Origin: Orychophragmus violaceus
Lineage: Eukaryota > Streptophyta > Magnoliopsida > Brassicales > Brassicaceae
Direction: 5' to 3'
Length of the DNA: 64,000 nt
Assembly: GCA_030180135.1 (NCBI GenBank)
Contig: CM058239.1
Location: 66,781,823 to 66,845,822, forward strand
Below, piece after piece: positions 1-11,099 of this stretch. The notes under the pieces are model-generated. The model was not told the origin of the DNA. It saw only the letters and a list, made by a program, of their open reading frames with translations, and searched no databases. A program made the position numbers and the translations under genes. Position 1 is the stretch's first letter, and each line of letters begins with the position of its first letter.

Positions 1-164
1 TTGAGAATGAACTACTACTACTCGAGGTTGGAACCTGACTGAATCGCCCCATCCTGTGTACCATAAAACAATTGTAAAAAGTTTGACTTCTAAAACAGTC
101 TGAACAAAAACAAATCCAATTTCCGACTTCTAATAGAGTCTAACTCAAGCATAGAACCTATCTA

Positions 165-545
165 TTTTTGTTCAGATCTAGACAAAAGACATATAAAAAA
201 GGGGATGATTCGGACTCAAAACCGTATGGATCTAAAACGAGAAATATATAAAAACAAATTTTTGTTCAGATCTAGACAAAAGACATATGAAAAAGGGGAT
301 GATTCGGTCTCAAAACCGTATGGATCCCATTGATCTAAAACGAGAAATATATAAAAATCTATATATTTTTATTCAGATCTAGACAAAGTACAAAGTACAT
401 ATGAAAAGGGTATGACTCGAACTCAAAACCGTACGGATCTAATACGAGGAATATATAAAAACCAATTTTTTGTTTAGATCTAGACAAAGATCAAAGAAAA
501 ATGACTTCTTTCGTATAGATCTCAAACATTTGCAGAACAAAGAGC
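165..545. repeat. tandem repeat, about 100-bp unit, four copies
   Basis: Three full units (from about 165, 259 and 366) and one partial unit (from about 466) each begin with a T-run followed by GTTCAGATCTAGACAAA. The full units continue through GATTCGG/ACTCAAAACCGTA, GGATCTAA and ACGAGAAATATATAAAA. Units 1-3 are the most alike; unit 4 diverges after its first third. No coding potential is visible. Upstream (1-164) contains related AGTCT(A/G)A words but no clear unit. Confidence 0.8.
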
Positions 546-800
546 TTAGAATACGACGGCGGCGGTGTAGGGACTGGTCAGGAGAGACGAAAAAGGAGAG
601 ATAATTACAAGAATGAAGAAGATGACGACGGCGGTGGCGGTGGCGGCTGAGGGTTCTCGGAGAGTTATTAGAGAGTATTTAGAGAGGGAGTGTATTTCCG
701 TTTTAGAGAGAGAAATTTGATAATGACTTTTACGAACTAATGTCGGTAACTTCCGTTTATATATGGGGTAAATTCCCAAGTAGGGTTTAGTATTTGGTCG
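546..800 (-). other. GC/AG-rich segment with minus-strand TATA-like box
   Basis: On the minus strand a TATA-like ATATATAAACGG (about 755-768) is followed by a CT-rich, leader-like stretch and a 77-codon open frame down to 546. The layout resembles a plant promoter and 5' leader, but the predicted peptide is low-complexity and unrecognised. It may be the promoter end of a non-autonomous element whose body is the adjoining tandem repeat. Confidence 0.25.
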
Positions 801-1082
801 AGTTTAGTCAGACTTCTTCGGTAGTCTGAAAAATCATGTACGTTAATCAGATTAACATGGAAGTCTGATATACCCTAAATCTACTAATTACTACTTAAAT
901 ACCATCATATTATATAGAAAACCTATAAAAACATCAAATTCGTTTAATATAGGCACAACCTAACCAGTATATGCAAATGTAACAATATGGATGAAAATTC
1001 ACAAACCCTCAGTCTAACCCTACAGATGAAAATATGATATCCAACTTCATATGTCAAGCATAGATCAAGTTTATGTAATTTT

Positions 1083-1385
1083 AACCAAATATACCTTAAA
1101 TTGTTAAAATTGACTAAAGTTTATGTAATTTTAATTTACATATGTCCAAAAGTCCCATGTTTAATTTATGTATCCGTAATTTTCCTCAAAATAGTTTTTT
1201 TTAATAATTTTATAATTTAAATTTCCAACATAATTATCTCTCAGGGAAATTTAAATTATAAAATTATTAAAAAATATTTTGAGGAAAATTCCAGATACAT
1301 AAATTAAACATGGGACTTTTGGACCTATGTAAATTAAAATTACATACACTTTAATCAATTTTAACCATTTAAGGTATATTTGGTT
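1083..1385. repeat. long inverted repeat (hairpin), about 140-bp arms
   Basis: The left arm (1083-1225) and right arm (1245-1385) are reverse complements with only a handful of mismatches by eye, around a 19-bp loop. The outer ends are AACCAAATATACC and GGTATATTTGGTT. No target-site duplication or TIR of a known MITE family is evident. A transcript would fold into an almost fully paired stem, so this could be a foldback element or a small-RNA source. The stretch 1400-1970 beyond it holds only AT-rich sequence and scattered AGAAGTCTGA words. Confidence 0.85.
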
Positions 1386-1971
1386 CAAAGTATTTACGAA
1401 ACCCCAAAATTCAGACTTCTATAGAAGTCTGATACACCCTAAAACTAGTATTTATCACTTAACAGTGAAAAATATTTAAACAAAACACCTAGGACAATCC
1501 ATAGAAGTCTGAAATGGTCGAATGTTATAATGGTAATTGCGTTTGACGTTTTTTTGATTGGTCGGTAGGACATCGCGGTAATTTCCAGTTTTGCATTTGA
1601 TTCAATTTAGAGAGTACACTTTTATTTAAAATCAATTTTGGGGGTATTTTAAGCAATTCCCCCAATAAAGTAAGACTCTCAAAAATTTTAAATGCATTGT
1701 CTCTTTTCCATTTTTAATTTAAATTTGGTACTCTTTTCATATAATTTATCAGTTTTTTCTGGAATCATAAACCAGACACACAAATAAATTAATCAAATTA
1801 AATGAATAAACAAAACACAAGAATTTATTAAAACATATAACCAAATCAGTAATCCAACCGGCATTAAAAATTAATAACGGGATCAGTATATGGTCTAGAT
1901 TAAAAATCCAACAAATAAAAAATTAACGAATCCAACATAGTCTTTTAAAAAAGTCCGGAAAAGAACTACCA

Positions 1972-2905
1972 TTAAACAAAATAAATTTGAAAAGAAGGAA
2001 TGCATGAAATCATAAAGCTAATATAATCATTGACTCTCCTCCTCATCATCAGATACTTTGAATTTTTTGAGCTGGAAGACTTGTCATCTTTTTTTTTTAT
2101 AACAACATCCCTTTTCTTAGACACCAGAGTAATCAACATAGAAAGTGAAGCCTCATAACTTTTAGCGGAATTCATGAGCATAAGCGAATGAGATCCAGAA
2201 TTCTCAGATGAGTTTGCAAGCATGAGTAGAAGTTGATCATGTATAAAAAGAAGAACATGACTAATAGTTTTTAATTCGATCATATAAATAAATAATTAGT
2301 CAAGTTAATACCTGATCAGTTTCAGAAAAAAACTGATTAACCTTCTCTTAATCAGCGCAAATTAGTGTCACAACAAATGGTTGGTTCTTGTTCTTTCTAT
2401 TATCGTCATAATGTGTGATTTTGAATAAAACCTTTTTACCGAGCAAATCGATAAGACATTGTGGTTTAGCCGATGAATCTTCATATTATAATAAAATAAA
2501 TGAAATGATTATCTAAATAAAAATCAAATCGATACATAAATAGTGAGAAATTTTTAAATACTAATACCACAAGAAATTCTTTCACCAAGTTTTGCACGAT
2601 ACCGAGCAGCTTTTTCACCCATTCGATCAATTAACATAAACTTTGTTTGTGTATCAGAATTGTCTTTGACACGAAGACATGTATAGTACCTACACAATTT
2701 GATCCCAGACGAACACTTAATGTTTGAATCGTACCTTGTGACAACAGTTGTTACATATTCTCCACATGTTGTACAGTCAAAACAACGGGTTTTCCATCAT
2801 CATCATCATCACTTGTATCAACCACCTTCTTGTTGCATGCGTTACATGAAGGGTAATACCAATTTTGACTCAAATCAATTGAGTCAATGGTGGCACATGT
2901 AATGC
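1972..2905 (-). pseudogene. RPA1-like gene 1, C-terminal half (broken)
   Basis: Translating the minus strand from about 2890 gives pieces of the C-terminal OB-fold (DBD-C) of replication protein A large-subunit-like proteins. A first zinc-ribbon half reads WYYPSCNACNKKV. After a frameshift near 2780 the second half reads CTTCGEYVTTVV, then TKFMLIDRMGEKAARY. A further piece at about 2480-2350 reads KPQCLIDLLGKKVLF. Such proteins bind single-stranded DNA; large RPA1-like families occur in Brassicaceae, often linked to Helitrons. The frame is broken and includes a stop in the tail. Its upstream half lies beyond the CACTA insertion, at 9150-10060, in the same orientation. The family call is fairly sure; whether it was ever a host gene or a Helitron gene is not decided. 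Confidence 0.7.
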
Positions 2906-3494
2906 ATTTTCCATGTCTTCATATTTAAAATGCATTCACATTGTAATGAGATTATTATGTAAATTTTCAAAATATATAACGTACTCCAAATTTTTATGAT
3001 TATCTCATCATTAGTTACAATCTTAGATATCGTAAGTCTTTTGTTTTTCTTGCCGAAAAACATCATATACACAAACCTTATATGCAAGTGAAATTTTACT
3101 GGATTCACTATTCATAATCACTAGGTTATCTGATGATAACCTTATAACCAAACACCAAAAAGTAAGAAGAACATTATTTTCTATATAAGGTTGTTTTTAA
3201 CTTTAGAAAGTTTAAAATTAAAACATTACCTCACTACAAAAATAAAGGGCATTGATAGCACATTAGGATATCACGGTTTTAATAAGTGCTATAAAAGATG
3301 ATTTTTCGATTTTTGTTACGGTATCATAGCATTTAAATAACGCTATATCGAATTTTACTATGCGAGAACTAAAACTAACATTTTGGAGCCTAATTTTAGT
3401 TATGAGCGCCAAAACACTTAGCAAATTTTGGTTTTGACAAAATTTTATCTTCTAAAGCATTACACTTAAATAAAAATCTCTTAATTTTTACACG

Positions 3495-3496
<2 letters not shown>

Positions 3497-3548
<52 letters not shown>
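3497..3548. repeat. (CT)n microsatellite
   Basis: A nearly pure CT dinucleotide run of roughly 50 bp lies in the left half of CACTA element 1, just upstream of CT-rich, leader-like sequence. From here to 4330 I see leader-like, intron-like sequence but no recognised exon. Confidence 0.9.
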
Positions 3549-4330
3549 GTCTCTTGACTCATAAAGCACGATCTCACTGCTCTCTTTCTCGTCTGAGAAA
3601 TCTTCTCACCGGAGCTTCCGACTTGGACTCGAAGACCCACCCAGCGTTGCCGTATCTTGCTACGCCGTCGTCGCTAACACATGGTGGCTGATATTAATCG
3701 AAAGCAGCACATATCTCTCTTGGCCCTTGTCTGCTTCATCATCTTTGTTTTCCATCTTCGTTTCAGATTTGGTTTTTGCTTTAGCTTGGTTCCTGGAGCC
3801 ATGGCCCTCGACGATTGTGAGAAACTGGAGCTAGGTTTTTGGTAAATGCTCCATCCATTGGTGTGATACAAAAGGACCATGAACCTATAAATTCAAAATC
3901 GATCCCGAGAATTGAAAGGTCAAAACCCCCAATTCGTTAAACCCCTTTTACTTTTCTCTTGAAGCTTGGCTTCTCACTTCAATTCCTTAAAAAATAAAAC
4001 TTTGATTGTTATCTTCTTCAGGAATATACGTTCAGTCGATCGTATCAACTTTGAGTTTAACGGCTGTTCAGAACATAAAAGTAAGAAAGATCGTTTTGGG
4101 GGTTGAATACGATCCTCGTTGAACATTTCCTTTGTGTTAGAGTGCTACAAATTCTTTTGCTTTTGATATTGGACTTAAGTTTGATAGTTGGCACATCATA
4201 AGTGGAATCTATCTGAGTTGTTCTTATTATTTGTTATTTGTGGTTTATGAGCCAATACATGTATAATTTAAGTCAGATTGGTTGTATAGCTCTCTCTGAA
4301 ACATGGTATTGTGTTGTTTTTATACTGAAG

Positions 4331-5019
4331 GAGGCTTGAAGATGTCTTGGATTCCTTTGCGGATCGGATCTCAAGGCCCCGCTTGTTTCTCACTGATAAG
4401 TTGCTGATTGCCCTAGGTACGCTTTCATGTTTGTTTGTTCGAAGTTAAGTTCATAGACTAGTTGTTGCTTTTGTGTTAGTCTATGTTATCATTTAGGACA
4501 ACATTTATTCTGTCTGAACATGAAATAAATGGAACCTAGAGAACCCATTTAGGCACCGGTTGTGCATCCCATTTCTTACTATTGAGCATGATCTAAGGCT
4601 ATTATAGACAACTGATTGCAGCTGGTGGTTTGGGTCATGGTGTGGGTCATGCTATCTTTTTTTGTTTAAGCCTCTTAACTCCTGGCATTTGGTCCGGCCA
4701 CATTCTATATAGACAGATGTTCGCATGTGCCATTTTCTCATCTCTGGTGAGTAAACTGAACGCAAGTTTTGTTTTATATAACAAACATATATTATTAGCT
4801 TTGTGACTTGTTGATTGAGTCTCAGATTGATCGATTTTTTTGTAGTGGAGTAGTTGTGCTAATGCTGTAGTCTTACTACCAGGTCTTACAGCAATCATTT
4901 CTCTTGCATTTGTCACGATACACACATTCTTGATGGTCATTTCTTTTGAAGGGTATGCAAAAGGGAACAAAGTAGATCAAGTAATAGTTCCAGCCATACA
5001 CCTTTCTGCTGGAATGTTG
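4331..5019 (+). pseudogene. captured APH1-like (gamma-secretase subunit) fragment
   Basis: Three exon-like blocks with intact GT-AG borders read as the middle of plant APH-1, the multipass subunit of gamma-secretase. Block 1 (to 4416) encodes RLEDVLDSFADRISRPRLF. Block 2 (4622-4746) encodes GGLGHGVGHAIFFCLSLLTP. Block 3 (to 5019) encodes AFVTIHTFLMVISFEGYAKG, then DQVIVPAIHLSAGML. The phase across the first intron is kept (IAL|AGG). The usual N-terminal membrane segments and the C-terminus are missing, so no working subunit can result. Retained introns show capture at DNA level, not through mRNA. The fragment points in the same direction as the SEC23 and QUA2 pieces downstream. Identification rests on close agreement with the Arabidopsis protein as I know it. 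Confidence 0.8.
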
Positions 5020-5280
5020 GTAAGATCTTAGATTTTTATCCTTTGATGTATATGATGATAAGCTAATGCATTTTTTCTGTTCTTCTAAATTTGATCTTTT
5101 GTATTTCGTATTTTCTTGGTTTAGTGTAGAATGTGTCTTTTGTATTTCGTATTTTCTTGGTTTAGTGTAGAATAAGCCACAGACTTAAGAGATGGAAAGA
5201 AAGAAGTTAACGAGTCCCTATAATGATTGTTGTTTTAACTTTGCAACTTATAATGTTATTTTTGGAGTTATTTCTCTGTT

Positions 5281-5433
5281 GTTGTGACGGATCCTGGTGC
5301 CGGAACTAGGCATAGAGAAAATCGATGGAAACCAAGCCGCGAACAGGTGCCAGAGGATCAGGTGCAAGAGGATCATAATGTTGAGGATCAGATGCAAGAG
5401 GATCATAATGTTGAGGAAAGAAAGAATGAATGA
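5281..5433 (+). other. unrecognised short open frame with 30-bp repeat
   Basis: An open frame of about 50 codons contains two copies of a 30-bp unit (5353-5382 and 5383-5412) that encode ED(Q)...EDHNVED-like acidic repeats. It follows the APH1-like fragment after an intron-like gap and may be the captured 3' end of another gene or the original element's own tail. I do not recognise it. The following 5440-5650 is AT-rich and resembles 8570-8680 near the element's right end. Confidence 0.3.
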
Positions 5434-5657
5434 ATGAAACAATATTGTGAATGTTATGAATGTTGAAGAAAGAATGAAACAATATTATGAATTTTAAGAA
5501 TTTGTAGATATGTCTTTGAAAATTTATGAAATATATTTGAATCAGATATAAAATTTTAAACTATAATTAATTATCAAATGTAAATATAAGATTCAAAATA
5601 AATAAATAAAAAATTAACAAGAAAACATAATCAATAAAATTTATATTTAAAAATAGA

Positions 5658-5922
5658 AGTTTTCAAACGTTTTATTTAGATTTTAGGGCATTGTGATATA
5701 GGTTTAGGGTTTAGATATTGGAATATAGGGTTTAAGATTCAAACCAAAAAATAAATTTCCTATTTGTCATTTAACATAGAAAAATCTTAAAAATAAACAA
5801 CATAGTCATTAAAATATATATTTACAAAATACAAGTTTTCAAACATTTTATTTGGAGTTAAGGCATTGTGGTATAGGTTTAGGGTTTAGGATATTAGAAT
5901 TTAGGGTTTAAGATTCACACTT
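5658..5922. repeat. direct repeat, about 88-bp unit, two copies
   Basis: Two diverged copies (about 5658-5745 and 5834-5920) share TTTTCAAAC, TTTATTT, a GGCATTGTG word, TATAGGTTTAGGGTTTAG and GGGTTTAAGATTCA. They lie just before the degenerate internal CACTA end at 6033. The GGGTTTAGG words look telomere-like but are part of this longer unit. Confidence 0.65.
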
Positions 5923-6984
5923 AAGCATTAAAAAATCTCATTTTCTAAATATATTATTTTTAAATATTAACTTAAAATCTAAAACATAACCTTTAAAATC
6001 TCATATTCTAAACCTTCCAATCCCTAAACCCTCACAACAAAAAAAAGTCCATATTAATAGTACAATGTAATAGCACGTTTTACAAAAATGCTATTAAAAA
6101 TGAGTTTGTAATTTTTGTTATTATATAATAGCATTTGATAAACGCTAAGATAAATTTTCATTAAGCGGGAAGCTAAAATTATCTTCCGTCAAACAGTTAG
6201 CCAAAATCTGAATTTTAGAACCAAATTTTTGTTATGGGCGCCAACACTTTGAAATTTTTTAGTTTTGATAAATTTTTATCTCACTTTCCACAAATTTTTA
6301 TCTCAGATTGTTTTTTTTGTTTCCACAAAAACTTTTTTTCCTCTCTTCCTGTTTCTTTCTCGTCTTTCTTCTTCCTCCTCACCCAAACCCTAAATCGAGT
6401 TTCACCCTCTCTACCTCTCTATTTCTCTGTGAATCTCACGCAGAGCATCAACTCCACATTGAATTGCGTTCACTGTCGAAGATTTTGATTTCAGATCTCC
6501 TTCGATATAGCTTCATCCTCTCTCTCTCCGACATAGCCACCACCACCTCATTCTTCTCTCCAGCGCCTCTCCCCAAGCCTCCTCCTTCACCTCCCATTCC
6601 CTCTGACCCAGCTCACCCAAACCCTAGCTCCATTTTCGCCGGCGTCTCCTCATCTCTGCAGAACTGACCAGCTCCTCTCTCTCCGCTTCTCTCTGTCTAG
6701 TTCCGCACGGGTGAACGCCGTTAGCCAATTGCTTGTTCCGTCTCTAGCTCTTCATCTTCTGCGATTGAGGTTATTCTCTTTCTCCTTTTTCTCAATTTTA
6801 TCCCCTTTAGTTAAATTCCTATATTGATTCTGGTTTCAGAGGTCTAATGCTGGTCATTTGATATCTATATCTTCCTGTTGACTGCCAGTTTACCCTTCAC
6901 TCTGTCCGTAAACTCAATCGCTTTTTGACTTTCAATCAAACAATTTTGTATTCATCAGTTAACTCCAATTGCTTCTTGCTTTAG

Positions 6985-7760
6985 GTGCTTGGGGAGCTTA
7001 GAAACAACCCTTGGTCGGTTGCAGCTCATCACCGCCCTTTAAGGTGCACCGGTGTTGCACTCTGTATTGCTGCTGGTGTCTTAGGAGCTTGCTTTCCTGG
7101 CTCTTCTGCTAGAATCATGGCTTTTATAGGTGGACCTTCCACGGAAGGCCCTGGAGCTGTAAGTCCCTTCTCCTATCATTATTATTATCCGTCTGTGAAT
7201 TTCTGTTGGAATCTTAGTGCTAGCTGATGATCTTCCTATGCCTTTTCTAGATTGTTTCCCGGGATCTTTCTGAACCAATTCGTTCCCATAAGGACATTGA
7301 TAAAGATTCTGCTCCATATTATCACAAAGCTGTCGAGTTTTATGAGAGGCTTGCGAAACAGCTTGTTCACCAAGGCCCTATTCTTGATGTTTTTGCGAGT
7401 TATGTTGATCAGGTGATTGGATGGAGAAATGTGCTAGTAATCTCTTTTGTTTTTCGTAGCTGCTTATCTAATTTTCGTAGCTGAGTTGAAAGTTGCAGTT
7501 GAGCAGACATGTGGCTTTGTCGTGCTTGCTGAATGTTTTGGCCATTCTGTATTTAGAGATTCTGTCAAGTGCGTATTTCAGTCAGGTGAAAATGATCTAG
7601 GCTTGTCCTCATGGTAATGGCTTACCTAACTTTCATGTATGTTTACGTTATCGAAATTTAACAATTTCTTAACTGCTATGTTCATCTTCAGATAATTGTT
7701 TCTAATATATTTTTTCCCCTTACAGTGGTATATTTGAAATTAACTGCTATGTTCATCTTC
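6985..7760 (+). pseudogene. captured SEC23-like (COPII coat) fragment
   Basis: Exon-like blocks at 6985-7158, 7251-7412, 7484-7613 and from about 7726 have usable splice borders. They encode the trunk region of SEC23, the GTPase-activating subunit of the COPII vesicle coat: NPWSVAAHHRPLRCTGVAL, FIGGPSTEGPGA joined to IVSRDLSEPIRSHKDIDKD, then FGHSVFRDSVK and SGENDLGLSS. The first splice joins in frame. The zinc-finger start and the gelsolin-like C-terminus are absent, and the sequence then runs into a QUA2-like exon, giving a potential chimera. A proline-rich open stretch upstream (6500-6667) could be a captured first exon or leader but is not assignable. The original intron structure is kept, so capture was at DNA level. 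Confidence 0.85.
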
Positions 7761-7802
7761 AGATAATGCTGATATGATGACGTTCTATTTGTCCCTTAAG
7801 CA

Positions 7803-8414
7803 GATGCAATGCTACTTTTGGAAGTGGATCGTGTTCTGAAACCAGGAGGGTACTTTGTTTTAACTTCTCCTACAAACAAAGCACAAGGAAACTTGCCAGA
7901 TATAAAGAAAACGAGCATCTCAACACGAGTGAATGAGTTATCTAAGAAAATCTGCTGGAGTTTAACATCGCAGCAGGATGAGTCGTTTATTTGGCAGAAA
8001 ACTGCATATTCAAATTGGTATTCCTCTCGGTAAGTATGATCTTCAGGCATGTTGTTGCCATTATAAGTGTATATGCTTGGCTTTCCACTACTGATGATGT
8101 CTGTAACTTGTGTATGTATAGGTCGGAAGCTTCGATACCTCTTTGCAAAGATGGAGATAGTGTTCCATATTACCACCCACTGGTTCAATGTATAAGCGGA
8201 ACCACGAGTAAACGCTGGATTCCTATTCAGAATAGGTCTGCTGTTGCAGGAACTACCTCGGCTGAGCTTGAAATTCATGGTAAGAATTTCTTTTGAGAAA
8301 CCACTTCATCGTTTCTTTTTTCATTGTTCAACTCTCACTTGGTACTGTATCTTCAGAATTTAATATTTTGTTTCTTGGGCATATTTCTGAATGTTTCAGG
8401 TTTAAAACCTCTCT
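7803..8414 (+). pseudogene. captured QUA2/TSD2-like methyltransferase fragment
   Basis: Exon-like blocks at 7803-8029, 8122-8279 and from 8400 read as part of the putative Golgi pectin methyltransferase family that includes Arabidopsis QUASIMODO2. They contain LLLEVDRVLKPGGYFVLTSP (the post-motif region of the SAM-dependent fold), ISTRVNELSKKICWSL, VPYYHPLVQCISGT and KRWIPIQNRS. Only a central part is present; the membrane anchor, the first SAM motif and the C-terminus are missing. It lies directly behind the SEC23-like blocks with an AG acceptor at 7802, so splicing could fuse the two. Sequence after 8414 looks like a 3' untranslated tail, then the CACTA right subterminal region. I am confident of the family, less of the exact paralogue. 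Confidence 0.8.
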
Positions 8415-9149
8415 TATAACGTTTCTACGTTTTCCCATCTGATGCTGCATTCGGAGGCTAAGGTCGAGAAGGAAATGGGAGCTCAAGGTTTTGATTTAGT
8501 TTCAGTATTTTCTATAGTTTTCTTCTTTGATTTAGTCTGAATTTGTAATGATGTTTGTGTAAGACTTGATGAAATATAATAGACAGTTATGTAATTTTTG
8601 ATAATTTATAAAATATATTTTGAATCAAATATAAAATTTAAAATTATAAATAATTAATAATATGTAAAAAAATAGAATTTAAACAATTAAATAATAATAT
8701 TTAAAAATATATAGCATGGATATGGAGTTATAATACAATATATTACAACACATATAATATGCTACAATACGCCTAGTAATAGCAAGAAGAAAATATCGCT
8801 ATAATAGGCAAATTATATAATAGCACGGACGAAAACGCTATCATATATGGCTCACCTATTATAGCTGGGGCAGACATAGCCATTTCAAAAAAGCTATCAA
8901 TTACATACGATAGCTTTTTTCGTGAGCTGAGAATAAACATTTTTCTTGTAGTGCCTCGACTAAAACTTTTGAACATAGGGTGTGTTTGTATTAAATAGAA
9001 ATTTGATTGATTTAAATCCGCTGGATATGGAAAATTCATTGTCGTTGAATAAATAAGATATGTTTAGTTGATAAACTTATTAAATTTCAAATAAAAAATA
9101 ATAAACACACAATATCAATGTAGCTTGCAAACCTAATGATAAAGATAAT

Positions 9150-10060
9150 TTTACCTCTTTCATTATCTGCATCAAAATCGAACACCTGTTGTGCATATGC
9201 AGCCCATAATGTACACTCTAAACGCAATTATCTGTAAATCAAGGTTTAATATACTATGATTACAAATTAAAATACAAATATTATAAACATGATATATGTA
9301 TACTTACAATTTACAATTCGTTTCTCAGCTCAAGGCTCAATATTTTAGTATTCCTTCCATTTTGTTTTTTAACATTATCGAGTGATGACAAAGCAACGAT
9401 TTGACCAATCACATCTGCAATAATTTTACAGAAAACATCAATCTACGATAAATATAATTTTTATTTTAAATCAGAAGGTTATAGCTAACTTACCGGTCAA
9501 TACATTTTTCTCAAACTTTCCAGCAAGAATATCATAAAAACCAAGAAAATACTTCTCTTCTAGCTGAGGAAAGTCATCACATAATGAGATTTATTATTAT
9601 TTGTAAATGACATTTTAAAAGACAGAGGATTAGTCTTATATTCATATGAATATGTAACACATCTACGTATTCCAATACACAAAACCTCAGCTTAAACAAA
9701 CCAAGATCGGCATTTTTTGACCATATCATGATCGAGAGCAGCATGTATTCTTATACCCTAATCATTAGAAAATACAAAAAATGTATTGGTATCATATATG
9801 TGAAAATAAAACTTTTACCATTTATATTCAATATTTAAAATAAATGTTCTGATGTTTATACTTTGTTGAAATCATTATGAATAATACTTCAGGTAAACTA
9901 ATACCCATCGCTTTGAGGACATTGTAAACAACCACTATTCATGAAAAAGTATATTCACATTGGTCTTATATTTATCAATGAAGCATAGATGATTTCTCTA
10001 ATTGAAACCTGCTTCATTATTCTTTTGGTGAAAGTCGACATTGTTTTGTGTAGGAAACGG
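9150..10060 (-). pseudogene. RPA1-like gene 1, N-terminal half (broken)
   Basis: Minus-strand exon blocks encode the first OB-folds of an RPA1-like protein. About 9761-9676 encodes GIRIHAALDHDMVKKC, the ssDNA-binding start of DBD-A. About 9585-9494 encodes FYDILAGKFEKNVLT, and splicing at GT 9493 to AG 9415 joins it in frame to DVIGQIVALSSLDNVKKQ (9414-9308). About 9235-9155 encodes LECTLWAAYAQQVFDFD (start of DBD-B). A possible first-exon ATG lies near 10035. The frame contains a stop after LELRNEL. The rest of the gene continues at 2905-1972, beyond CACTA element 1, consistent with insertion of that element in an intron or the middle of this gene. 10060-10780 is AT-rich and shows nothing I can name. 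Confidence 0.75.
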
Positions 10061-10826
10061 GAAAATATTAGAATGGTGATAATCTTGTTAATGGAAAAAT
10101 ATAAGAGTATATATAGGATATAAGGTTTAGGAAGAGTATCACGGGTCGATCTAATTATTTTTGTTTAAAATTGGTTAAAGTTATAACTAAGATTGGGTAA
10201 TTGTCCCGATATTTAAGATTTTCGGATATATTCTTGTATAAATTTATAAACTACAATCGTTTGTAAATCTTGAATCTAACATACAATATTTGTAACACTT
10301 ATTTAGGATACTGTGTTGTAAAATAGACATTTATTGAAGGTAAAATATTCATTTTTTGTTTATTTTTTCAATTTCCATTTTATACATGGACTTCTAAATT
10401 ATTGTTTAGAATTAATTCTCTATATTTCTCCATACTGTGAATACATATTTATATTTTTAAATTTGTTTTCTTTTTAATTGTAAACGTTGTTATGATTGTA
10501 TGACGATTTTTCAAAGATTCCGAGTACAATATTCCTTTCTCCTTAGATGATTGAATGATGATATTTATTTAATATAACATTGTTATTATTAACCTTATTT
10601 CAACATAATTATTCGCGTGTGTGTTAAAATATTCTTTGATATGTTTATACTTGCAATGTTTAACGTTTATAATCGCATTTTCCAAATTCTCATAAATAAG
10701 TTACAGTTGCGATATTATAAACAAACTTTTAAATAAAAATGACCCAGTATGCAAGTAAAAAATACTTAAAATAGAAACCAACCAGTTAACGATCATTAGT
10801 TGATAAAACTAAATTTAAAACTTCAT

Positions 10827-11006
10827 AAGTTTTTAAGAGTTTAGAATAAGAGTAAATGAGATTTAGAAAATATTGGGACCAAATTTGTGATGGTTGGAGT
10901 ACCATGTAGGAAGAATAAGTTTTTAAGAGTTTAGAATAAGAGTAAATGAGATTTAGAAAATATTGGGACCAAATTTGTGATGGTTGGAGTACCATGTAGG
11001 AAGAAG
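10827..11006. repeat. tandem duplication, 90-bp unit, two copies
   Basis: Copy 1 (10827-10916) and copy 2 (10917-11005) are virtually identical, starting AAGTTTTTAAGAG and ending CATGTAGGAAGAA. The period is 30 codons and the minus strand stays open across both copies, duplicating the peptide MVLQPSQIWSQYF. It lies at the 3' side of RPA1-like gene 2 and may be part of its C-terminal exon. Confidence 0.9.
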
Positions 11007-11099
11007 ATGAGGGTAACTAAAAATAATCAAATAGTGAAATTTGTTAGATGAAAATAATAATTTATATGATCATAAATTTCTCAGTATGAACAATTTAAA

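Larger units (their letters stand above)
3232..8953 (+). mobile_element. CACTA element 1 (composite, carrying host gene fragments)
   Basis: The left end CACTACAAAAATAAAGG and the right end TTTTTCTTGTAGTG are CACTA-type terminal inverted repeats. They are flanked on both sides by CCT (3229-3231 and 8954-8956), the 3-bp duplication typical of CACTA elements. Subterminal regions carry repeated ATAGC/GCTAT words. No transposase is visible. Instead the interior holds exon-intron fragments resembling APH1, SEC23 and QUA2. A second, degenerate left end begins near 6033 (CACAACAAAAAAAAG), and the sequence after it repeats that after 3290, so the element is two related halves sharing one right end. 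It splits a minus-strand RPA1-like gene. Confidence 0.85.

Noticed and set aside
5690..5900. Telomere remnant
   Set aside because: GGTTTAGGG words occur only as part of a longer ~88-bp duplicated unit inside CACTA 1, not as a TTTAGGG array.
6308..6667. 119-codon proline/serine-rich frame as a gene
   Set aside because: CT-rich leader sequence gives Ser/Phe/Pro codons by composition. No recognised domain; at most a captured leader or first exon of the SEC23-like piece.
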